In this document: in pieces, positions 1 to 5,570 of the stretch
Layout: the number at the start of each line of letters is the position of its first letter
Numbering within the stretch: the stretch's first letter is position 1
Assembly: GCA_012521625.1 (NCBI GenBank)
Contig: JAAYLY010000255.1
Location: forward strand, 1 to 8,735
Reading direction: 5' to 3'
DNA from: Tissierellia bacterium
GTDB taxonomy: Bacteria > Bacillota > Clostridia > Tissierellales > Tissierellaceae
Length of the DNA: 8,735 bases
Program-made: the position numbers and the translations under genes
Notes under the pieces: generated by a model
What the model was told of the DNA's origin: nothing
The model's input: the letters and a program-made list of their open reading frames with translations, nothing else
The model's database searches: none

Positions 1-21
1 CATAAGAATTTATGGTAGGTT

Positions 22-49
22 CTGTCAAGGACGTTTTTTCCCTTGACAG
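22..49. repeat. Perfect 9-bp inverted repeat downstream of mtnK
   Basis: The arms CTGTCAAGG (22-30) and CCTTGACAG (41-49) are exact reverse complements around a 10-nt T-rich spacer. Each arm contains TTGACA reading outward. A direct repeat GGTTCT (18-23 and 49-54) overlaps both arms. No T-run follows the stem on either strand, so it is not a textbook intrinsic terminator. It could be an operator, a pair of divergent -35 boxes, or the end of a small repeat element. The repeat is certain; its role is unknown. Confidence 0.6.
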
Positions 50-71
50 GTTCTAACAGAAATTCTAAAAT
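43..71 (+). promoter_or_regulatory. Possible sigma-70 promoter on the plus strand, pointing into the mtnK 3' end
   Basis: A perfect -35 TTGACA (43-48) is followed after exactly 17 nt by TAAAAT (66-71), five of six matches to TATAAT. No plus-strand gene follows, so a transcript would run antisense to the kinase gene. In AT-rich DNA such matches arise by chance, so this is only a candidate. Confidence 0.3.
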
Positions 72-133
72 GACTTAGCAAAAAAAATTAAATTATTTCT
101 TGACATTTAATAGCTGGTCTTTATTTTATATTA

Positions 134-153
134 AATACTAAAACCTTAGTACT
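134..153 (-). terminator. Weak terminator candidate after mtnK
   Basis: Read on the minus strand, TACTAA and TTAGTA form a 6-bp stem around a 4-nt loop, extended by a G-T and an A-T pair to 8 bp. It lies about 25 nt after the kinase stop codon. The following tract is AT-rich (TAATATAAAATAA) rather than a clean U-run and the stem has almost no G-C pairs. It may only slow polymerase. No better terminator was seen in 1-177. Confidence 0.3.
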
Positions 154-177
154 TACAAACTCATAACATTTCGACCC

Positions 178-1413
178 TTAGGAATATCTGTTGTAATATA
201 TTTCTATGGCTTCTTTAAGGGAGTTTATATAATCCCTTCCCACCTTAATCTCTTCCCTATTTAAGATGAGGCTCTTTCCTAAGAGCAATAGTATTCTCTC
301 AGCTTTAACCCGCTTTTCAATATCGCCTATGCTGGTAATATCTGCAACCTTTGCATCCCCAACGGTCCTTCGAATTATCTCAAGCCCAGCTACACCACAT
401 GTATCGGTAAGGATATTATCTAAGTACCATTCCATATATCCATCTTGTTTAGCCATTATATCCCTTACTATATCCATATATAAGACCTTAAACTTCTCTT
501 TAAATAACTCAACAATATCTACTATAGTGTTTTCTAGATAGACCAAAAATTTCTCCTTTACTTCCCCCTCTACCATCACCGTATATGCGTTAACCCATGC
601 AAAGAAGAGATTACCGACAACATTGCCGATATCATATCCCATAGGCCCATAAAAGGCAAACTCATGATCTAAAACTTTCGTCGAATCCTCCTTAACGAAT
701 ATGGAGCCGGAATGTAAATCACCATGTATTAAGGCTTGGGCATTGTTCATAAAGTTATTTCTTAATTTGCCTGCTTCCAGAACCAGTTCCCTGTCCTTAT
801 ATATAAGCTCTTCAACAAACTCCTTATTTTCGTCAATAATTATATTTCTACCAATATAGTCGGTATATGGTTCAGTAAATACCAGTTTTTCCGAAATATC
901 GCATAGCTCTATATTAATAAAGCTCTTTACCATCTTCTTTTTCTCTCCGGGATCCATAACTAAGTCTGTCGTTGGCAGCAGGGTATTTACCAAGAAGGTT
1001 GTTATATCATCGGCCAGCTTTGGAAAGGTCTTCCCTTTCAATAGTTCATAGCGTAAGTTGCCATGGTCAGATAAATCCTCCATGGAAAGGGCACACATAA
1101 TAGGATCATACTTATATACCTTCGGAACTAGGCCTGGAACCAACTTATTGTGAAGTATCAAAGCTTCCGCCTCTATCCTACTCCTGTCTGTATCTAAGGG
1201 CCTCTTAGAACTCCTTAATATCTTATCAGCCTGCTTTATAATAACGGACCTTCCTGTCGACTCATCCCAAACCCTAAATACATAATTTATATTACCATCA
1301 CCAATTTCCTCTGCCTTTAGATCTGCATCCTGGTGGAATAAATCCAGATACTTTTTAGCATAGATCTTCACATCCTCTTCCGACATCTTAAAATGGGTAT
1401 TAAAATCCCTCAT
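178..1413 (-). CDS. mtnK: 5-methylthioribose kinase-type sugar kinase (MtnK; may act on 5-deoxyribose)
   Basis: ATP-dependent cytoplasmic kinase that phosphorylates C1 of 5-methylthioribose, and in related clusters 5-deoxyribose, giving the aldose-1-phosphate used by the neighbouring isomerase. The 411 residues fit the MtnK family (about 400) with a protein-kinase-like APH fold. A glycine-rich loop EIGDGNINYVFRV lies at 36-48 and the probable ATP-binding lysine at K60. HGDLHSGSIF at 230-239 carries the catalytic Asp232. D-H-E at 249-251 replaces the kinase DFG, followed by FYGPMGYD. These last two motifs are hallmarks of MtnK as opposed to antibiotic kinases. The ATG at 1413 follows AAGG at 9-nt spacing. 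The gene lies 132 bp beyond the dehydrogenase gene and has its own promoter (1488-1516) and operator (1446-1459). MTR versus 5-deoxyribose preference cannot be read from sequence. Confidence 0.9.
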   Translation of the reverse strand: MRDFNTHFKMSEEDVKIYAKKYLDLFHQDADLKAEEIGDGNINYVFRVWDESTGRSVIIKQADKILRSSKRPLDTDRSRIEAEALILHNKLVPGLVPKVYKYDPIMCALSMEDLSDHGNLRYELLKGKTFPKLADDITTFLVNTLLPTTDLVMDPGEKKKMVKSFINIELCDISEKLVFTEPYTDYIGRNIIIDENKEFVEELIYKDRELVLEAGKLRNNFMNNAQALIHGDLHSGSIFVKEDSTKVLDHEFAFYGPMGYDIGNVVGNLFFAWVNAYTVMVEGEVKEKFLVYLENTIVDIVELFKEKFKVLYMDIVRDIMAKQDGYMEWYLDNILTDTCGVAGLEIIRRTVGDAKVADITSIGDIEKRVKAERILLLLGKSLILNREEIKVGRDYINSLKEAIEIYYNRYS

Positions 1414-1445
1414 CTACATCATCCTTCCCATCGAAGCTAGATTGT

Positions 1446-1459
1446 GTTACATTTGCTCA
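1446..1459 (-). promoter_or_regulatory. Putative SorC-regulator operator in the mtnK leader
   Basis: The minus-strand sequence TGAGCAAATGTAAC matches 13 of 14 bases with TGAGCAAATGTTAC in front of the SorC-family gene (5426-5439). Both copies lie in the early transcribed region downstream of a sigma-70 -10 box, here about +22 to +35. Sharing by the two promoters of one pathway suggests a binding site for the encoded SorC regulator acting as a roadblock. The assignment is inferred from position and repetition. Confidence 0.55.
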
Positions 1460-1460
1460 C

Positions 1461-1478
1461 TTAGTAATCTTTAGTAAT
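1461..1478 (-). repeat. Two tandem ATTACTAA repeats, 10-bp period, in the mtnK leader
   Basis: The plus strand shows TTAGTAAT at 1461-1468 and again at 1471-1478, exactly one helical turn apart, directly upstream of the shared operator motif. They sit between the predicted transcription start (about 1481) and the operator. They could be extra regulator half-sites. The SorC-gene promoter has no equivalent pair. Confidence 0.4.
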
Positions 1479-1487
1479 ATTTTCCTT

Positions 1488-1516
1488 ATTATAGCATATG
1501 GCTAAAACGTTTGCAA
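1488..1516 (-). promoter_or_regulatory. Sigma-70 promoter of mtnK
   Basis: On the minus strand, TTGCAA (1511-1516) and a perfect TATAAT (1488-1493) are separated by exactly 17 nt. The predicted start near 1481 leaves a leader of about 68 nt. No hairpin terminator separates the upstream dehydrogenase gene, so mtnK can be transcribed both by read-through and from this promoter. Confidence 0.7.
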
Positions 1517-1545
1517 TAATTAATTGATATTTTTGAATTTTTCGT

Positions 1546-2709
1546 TTATAATGCTAATTCTAAAATATTTATAACGTCTTCTTTATTTAATTCCTTAAAA
1601 CTTCCCACACTACCCCCACTGGTGCATTTTTCAGCCATCAGCTCAAAATGCTCAGTCGTTATGCCTATTTCACTTAACCTGACCGGCATGCCTATATCCT
1701 TTAAAAAGTCCTCAAATTTAGCAATACCTTCTAGGGCTATTTCTTCATCTTTTTTCCCACCTGCATTTACATCAAAGACCTTTACCGCAAATCTTACAAA
1801 TCTATCTATCTTCTCCTTATAGACATATTTCATCCAACTTGGAAATACGATCGAAAGCGTAACCCCATGAGTAGTTCCATAAAGGGCTGTGATTTCATGA
1901 CCTATTCTATGGCTTGCCCAGTCCTCCCTCCTACCTAGGCCCAGTATTCCACAATGGGCAATGGTGCCACTTAACATTATCTCAGCCCTAGCATTATAAT
2001 CATTAGGATCCTCTATTAATTTGTAGGCATTTTCCATAACCGATCTCAAAGTAGCTTCACATAGATGGTCAGTTAAATCGACATTTTCTGTAGGTGTAAA
2101 ATATCTTTCCAATACATGGGATATAATATCAGTAATGCCTGCAAAGGTTAATTTATCTGGCAATGTTAATGTAAGTTCAGGATTTAAAATGGCAAACTCA
2201 GGCCTGATGTAATCACTATCTAAACTTCTTTTTAACATCCCCTCTTCATTGGTGATTACCGTACTGGCACTTGCTTCACTGCCCGTTGCCGGCAGGGTCA
2301 GAATTACCCCAACTGGCAAAGCTGCCTTGACTTTGCTTTCATCTAAAAAACATTCCCATATATCTCCATCATACAAGGCCCCTATGGCAATGGCCTTGGC
2401 GGAGTCAATTACACTTCCACCTCCAACAGCTAAGATAAATGAAATTTCATTTCTTATACACAGCTCAATACCTCTTCTTACTAAACTCAACTTGGGATTC
2501 GGTTCCACACCTGATAGTTCGAATATTTCTAATTTTCTGTCTTTTAAAATTTTAATTACCCGACCATATAAACCGGTCCTCTTAATGCTTCCGCCACCGT
2601 AGTGAAGTAGTATTTTTTTATGCTTATCATCTATCAGGCCATTGAGCTGCTCAACCGCATCCCTACCGAATACGAGTTTTGTTGGACTAAAATAAGTAAA
2701 ACTATTCAT
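1546..2709 (-). CDS. Iron/zinc-dependent alcohol dehydrogenase, YqhD/BdhA type (aldehyde reductase)
   Basis: Group III metal-dependent alcohol dehydrogenase that probably reduces the aldehyde released by the neighbouring aldolase (acetaldehyde or (methylthio)acetaldehyde) to the alcohol. Its 387 residues equal the length of E. coli YqhD. The metal ligands Asp194, His198, His267 and His281 fall at the same positions as in YqhD. Other family signatures are YGGGSIKRTG (37-46), the nucleotide-binding AVGGGSVIDSAK (94-105) and LTLPATGSEAS (138-148). The family usually prefers NADPH, but cofactor use is not settled by sequence. The ATG at 2709 lies 14 bp after the aldolase gene, and its G-rich ribosome site overlaps the aldolase stop codon, which suggests translational coupling. 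The substrate assignment is inferred from the operon; these enzymes are promiscuous. Confidence 0.88.
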   Translation of the reverse strand: MNSFTYFSPTKLVFGRDAVEQLNGLIDDKHKKILLHYGGGSIKRTGLYGRVIKILKDRKLEIFELSGVEPNPKLSLVRRGIELCIRNEISFILAVGGGSVIDSAKAIAIGALYDGDIWECFLDESKVKAALPVGVILTLPATGSEASASTVITNEEGMLKRSLDSDYIRPEFAILNPELTLTLPDKLTFAGITDIISHVLERYFTPTENVDLTDHLCEATLRSVMENAYKLIEDPNDYNARAEIMLSGTIAHCGILGLGRREDWASHRIGHEITALYGTTHGVTLSIVFPSWMKYVYKEKIDRFVRFAVKVFDVNAGGKKDEEIALEGIAKFEDFLKDIGMPVRLSEIGITTEHFELMAEKCTSGGSVGSFKELNKEDVINILELAL

Positions 2710-2723
2710 TCAAGTCATCCCCC

Positions 2724-3365
2724 CTATTTATATCGAAAAGTATTAAATTTTTTCATAACCTCATCCAACTGAGACTTAGTTAAAAGATTAGGTTGGCCCA
2801 AGCTCTTAGTTAGGTAATATATCTCAGAAACGAACTCTATATGTTCTGCCGTCGAAAAGGCCCTTTCTAAATCAGATCCTAATGCAATTAGGCCGTGGTT
2901 TGCCAATAGGACCGCATTCCTATCCCCTATGGCTTCTAAAGCATTCCTAGCCAGTTCCTTTGAACCATAAGTTGCATATTTTGCGCATTTTACATCATAT
3001 CCTGCAAGTCCTATTAAATAATGTACTGGTTCTAAATTCCAACCCATACAGGAGATTGCCGTAGCATATCTTGAATGGGTATGGACTATCGCATTGGCAT
3101 CCTCCCTATTTTTATAAAGGATTAGGTGCATATCTAGTTCGCTCGAGGGCTTAAGCTTGCCCTCAACTACATTCCCCTCCAGATCTAGGATAACAATATC
3201 CTCAGGCTTAGTTTTAAAGTAATCTTGCCCACTAGGTGTTATGGCTATTAGGCCCAGTTCCCTGTCATATATGCTTATATTGCCGCCAGAACCCCTTGTG
3301 AGGCCATTAGTTATTAATTTTTTTCCATATTCAACTATTAACTTCCTTTCTTTGTACATCAACAT
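2724..3365 (-). CDS. Class II aldolase: 5-deoxyribulose-1-P / 5-methylthioribulose-1-P aldolase (DrdA/Ald2-like)
   Basis: Zn-dependent class II aldolase of the fuculose-1-phosphate aldolase (AraD/FucA) family, 213 residues, the usual length. Predicted reaction: cleavage of 5-deoxyribulose-1-phosphate or 5-methylthioribulose-1-phosphate into DHAP plus acetaldehyde or (methylthio)acetaldehyde. GSGGNIS (25-31) and TPSG (43-46) are phosphate-binding segments. The SSE motif (74-76) supplies the catalytic Glu76. Zinc ligands are His95 and His97 in VHTHS, and His157 in ANHG. The ATG at 3365 follows AAGGGGG at 9-nt spacing, 22 bp after the isomerase gene; a second in-frame ATG two codons on is possible. 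Sequence alone would also allow fuculose- or ribulose-phosphate aldolase. The MtnA and MtnK neighbours are what point to the DHAP shunt. Confidence 0.85.
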   Translation of the reverse strand: MLMYKERKLIVEYGKKLITNGLTRGSGGNISIYDRELGLIAITPSGQDYFKTKPEDIVILDLEGNVVEGKLKPSSELDMHLILYKNREDANAIVHTHSRYATAISCMGWNLEPVHYLIGLAGYDVKCAKYATYGSKELARNALEAIGDRNAVLLANHGLIALGSDLERAFSTAEHIEFVSEIYYLTKSLGQPNLLTKSQLDEVMKKFNTFRYK

Positions 3366-3387
3366 ACTACTCTACCCCCTTAAACGA

Positions 3388-4440
3388 TTAATAAAATGGC
3401 TCTACTTCGGTAGCAAAATATCTAGCTAAGTCATAGGGAGCGAATATACCCTTGTCTGTTACTACTCCACTGACCAAATGAGGGGGAGTAATATCGAAGG
3501 ATGGGTAATACCCCTTTACGCCATCTAGTGTATTTCTAATCCCTCTTGCTTCCAATACTAAATTTGAATCCCTTTCTTCTATGGTAACCGTTGATATGGT
3601 TGGATTTCCCTTGTCTGGAATGCCCGTAACAAAATATGGCACACCGTGATATTTTGCAACAATGGCGATCTGATAAGTCCCTATCTTATTAACGATACGG
3701 CCATCAAGACATATGACGTCTGCCGCTGAAGTGAATAAATCTACCTTCTTACTGGCCATAATAAAAGCTGGCATATTATCAGTGATTACCGTTGTATCGA
3801 AACCTTGCTCATAGGCAACACTTGCAGTTAACCTAGCCCCTTGGAAATATGGTCTCGTCTCTGGAACGTATAACTTGATTTCCTTATTTCTATTCTTTGC
3901 TTCCCTTAGCATGGTACCTACTATGGTCTCGCCAAAACACTGGGTCATGATGGTACCCTTATCCGGAAACATATCCACTAAGTACTTAGCAACCTTACCA
4001 ATAATAGAATACCTTCTATTTAAACTTTCAATCGTTTTTAAGAATATAGCCTCATCCACCGGCTTGCCTTCTTCAAAAGCCTTTTCAGCAGCTTGAAGAC
4101 ATCCATTCGTTACCTGAATCATCCTGGATGTGGTTGTAGGCCTTGCATGGGATAGGGTGTAAGCTGCCTTTTGTAAATACTCCCATGCTTTCTCCCTTCC
4201 CATATTCCTGCACTCATAGGCTGCCAAGGCCATCCCCATGCCTGCCGCCGTATATGGGCCGGCACTTTGGGTAACCATATCTGCTATAGCTTGCGCAACC
4301 TCCTGATGATTATAACAGGTTACAAATTCGATTTTTGTCGGGTAAACCCTTCTATCTAAAATCCTTACTTTACCTTCCTCATACCAGGCCACATTTTCAT
4401 ATCTCAGTAAAAAGGCCAAATCATAATCTTCTCTTCTCAT
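3388..4440 (-). CDS. mtnA: 5-methylthioribose-1-P / 5-deoxyribose-1-P isomerase (MtnA/DrdI-like)
   Basis: Isomerase of the eIF2B-related MtnA family that converts the aldose-1-phosphate made by MtnK to the ribulose-1-phosphate cleaved by the next enzyme. Its 350 residues are typical. Expected catalytic residues are present: Cys168 in TQCFGE and Asp241 in SAADVICLDG. ETRPYFQGARLTA (194-206), ITDNMPA (219-225), NKIGTY (251-256) and FDITPP (315-320) are family hallmarks. Several normally conserved segments differ: the usual RGAPAIG-type motif reads QSAGPYTAAG (58-67), and CNAG after the catalytic Cys reads CFGE. This is therefore a divergent branch that may prefer 5-deoxyribose-1-phosphate. The ATG at 4440 has AAGG 9 nt upstream; the gap to the regulator gene is 32 bp. 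The symbol denotes the family; the substrate is not proven. Confidence 0.86.
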   Translation of the reverse strand: MRREDYDLAFLLRYENVAWYEEGKVRILDRRVYPTKIEFVTCYNHQEVAQAIADMVTQSAGPYTAAGMGMALAAYECRNMGREKAWEYLQKAAYTLSHARPTTTSRMIQVTNGCLQAAEKAFEEGKPVDEAIFLKTIESLNRRYSIIGKVAKYLVDMFPDKGTIMTQCFGETIVGTMLREAKNRNKEIKLYVPETRPYFQGARLTASVAYEQGFDTTVITDNMPAFIMASKKVDLFTSAADVICLDGRIVNKIGTYQIAIVAKYHGVPYFVTGIPDKGNPTISTVTIEERDSNLVLEARGIRNTLDGVKGYYPSFDITPPHLVSGVVTDKGIFAPYDLARYFATEVEPFY

Positions 4441-4472
4441 TTAAATCATCCTTTTCATTAATATTTAGTTAT

Positions 4473-5405
4473 CTAGCTGATTAATAATAGTTCCGCCGTC
4501 TGGCTATCGGTTATTAAAACATCTATGAATTTACCCCTTAGAGCCCCTAAAATAGCATCCTTTTTCTCTTTTCCACCAGCAATAGCTATTACTAAGGCAT
4601 CAGTATTTCTACTGAGGATGTTATAACCTATGGTTTTATCGTCGTAATCATGATCTACTATATTGCCATCTATATCAAACCATCTAAAACCAATATCACC
4701 TACGCTATTTAGGCTTAATAGATTGTCCTTATATTCCCTATCATAGGCGAACTCATAATAGGCAGAATCGACCTTAATTTCCCCAATACCAGCAAGGATT
4801 ATATTGCATTCATCCATCTTTTCAAAGGTGGCTTTTATACTGCTATCTGACATGATGGCCTCTTTTGTTTCCTTACTTTCCACGATGGCCGGCGCATATA
4901 GGATATAGGATCGGCCCCCCAGTTTTCTAGCTATAGTCGTAGCGATCACATCCGGCTTTAAACTTGGATAGATGGCATTGCTACCACCTACCAATTGTAC
5001 TACCGACACGTTTAAGCTTTTATTCTCTTTTAAACTTTTAGCAACTTCTGATAATGTTTTCCCCCATGTTACACCAATCAGATCGTCATTCTTAAGGATG
5101 CTCTCCAGATATTCTGCCCCAGCAGCCCCTAAACTCGGCAATATATCCTTTTCATCAATAGCTGATACAACTACGCATTGGGCTAAATTAAATTTGTTTT
5201 CCAGCTGACTTTCCAATTCAACATTATACTTATCTATATCCACTATATGTATTTGAACTATATTCTCTTCCAAGGCCTTTTTCAAGATCCTGTTAACCCT
5301 CTGCCTTGACATCGACATCTTAGTTGCAATTTCCCCTTGTGTCATTCCCAACTTATAATAGTAGTAAGCAACTTTTGTCATTTCATTCTTACTATAGTTG
5401 TACAT
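4473..5405 (-). CDS. SorC-family (sugar-binding) transcriptional regulator
   Basis: DNA-binding regulator of 310 residues, first gene of the salvage operon. An N-terminal helix-turn-helix covers about 20-43 (MTQGEIATKMSMSRQRVNRIL). A SorC/DeoR-type effector domain follows, about 60-310, with family signatures GVTWGKT (111-117), GDIGFRWFDIDG (236-247) and IAGGKEKKDAILGALRGK (275-292), the last two normally lining a phosphosugar pocket. These regulators usually bind phosphorylated sugars and repress without ligand. The likely effector is an intermediate of the adjacent pathway, such as MTR-1-P, 5-deoxyribose-1-P or DHAP; this is inference. It probably controls its own promoter and that of mtnK through the shared TGAGCAAATGTWAC site. 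The ATG at 5405 follows AAAGGGG. Confidence 0.88.
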   Translation of the reverse strand: MYNYSKNEMTKVAYYYYKLGMTQGEIATKMSMSRQRVNRILKKALEENIVQIHIVDIDKYNVELESQLENKFNLAQCVVVSAIDEKDILPSLGAAGAEYLESILKNDDLIGVTWGKTLSEVAKSLKENKSLNVSVVQLVGGSNAIYPSLKPDVIATTIARKLGGRSYILYAPAIVESKETKEAIMSDSSIKATFEKMDECNIILAGIGEIKVDSAYYEFAYDREYKDNLLSLNSVGDIGFRWFDIDGNIVDHDYDDKTIGYNILSRNTDALVIAIAGGKEKKDAILGALRGKFIDVLITDSQTAELLLIS

Positions 5406-5425
5406 CTAAGCACCCCTTTCGTTCC

Positions 5426-5439
5426 GTAACATTTGCTCA
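5426..5439 (-). promoter_or_regulatory. Putative autoregulatory operator of the SorC-family gene
   Basis: TGAGCAAATGTTAC on the minus strand lies at about +14 to +27 of the predicted transcript and matches 13 of 14 bases of the site in the mtnK leader. A second CAAATG occurs 19 bp upstream (5449-5454), about two helical turns away, giving the partial direct repeat ATGAACAA...ATGAGCAA. Tandem half-sites suit SorC-family tetramers. Binding is inferred. Confidence 0.55.
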
Positions 5440-5459
5440 TCTGTTGTTCATTTGTAGCT

Positions 5460-5488
5460 ATTATACCACAAGGGCTATATTCATTCAA
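5460..5488 (-). promoter_or_regulatory. Sigma-70 promoter of the SorC-mtnA-aldolase-ADH operon
   Basis: On the minus strand, TTGAAT (5483-5488) and a perfect TATAAT (5460-5465) are separated by exactly 17 nt. The start is predicted near 5453, leaving a leader of about 48 nt before the regulator ATG. The spacing is the same as at the mtnK promoter. Confidence 0.72.
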
Positions 5489-5497
5489 TAATTGAAT
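5483..5497. repeat. Palindrome overlapping the -35 box of the SorC operon
   Basis: ATTCAAT (5483-5489) and ATTGAAT (5491-5497) are perfect inverted arms around one base, and they contain the -35 hexamer. ATTGAA/TTCAAT half-sites resemble the operator of Bacillus DeoR, a SorC-family repressor, as I recall it. At the mtnK promoter a looser CAAT-N5-ATTG lies just upstream of the -35. It may be a second binding site for the regulator, but AT-rich palindromes also occur by chance. Confidence 0.4.
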
Positions 5498-5512
5498 TTT
5501 GTAGATCATCTG

Positions 5513-5550
5513 AAAAACCCCTACCAAATCTAATGATTTGATAGGAGTTT
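5513..5550 (-). terminator. Intrinsic terminator of the regulator-megL unit
   Basis: On the minus strand a 16-bp stem (arms 5535-5550 and 5515-5530, two G-T wobbles, the rest Watson-Crick) closes a 4-nt ATTA loop and runs into TTTTT (5517-5513). It starts 21 nt after the methionine gamma-lyase stop codon and lies upstream of the SorC promoter. It therefore separates the two transcription units. Confidence 0.88.
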
Positions 5551-5570
5551 CGATTGAGATTCCAACTATA

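Noticed and set aside
79..105. T8 run (minus strand) and a second plus-strand TTGACA (100-105) as terminator or promoter.
   Set aside because: No stem precedes the T-run, and no -10 box lies at 16-18 nt from this TTGACA.
266..541. Plus-strand open frame of 91 codons inside mtnK; similar plus-strand frames at 1622, 2249, 3241, 3875, 4972, 6183 and 6890.
   Set aside because: All lie antisense to well-supported genes, show no family features and have no convincing ribosome site; they are shadows of the real genes.
1504..1516. AAAACGTTTGCAA over the mtnK -35 resembles a cre half.
   Set aside because: Several consensus positions fail on both strands, so it is not listed as a feature.
5406..5570. 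Possible SAM or other methionine-related riboswitch before the salvage operon.
   Set aside because: The leader is only about 48 nt and shows no S-box or T-box elements; the structured part is the megL terminator.
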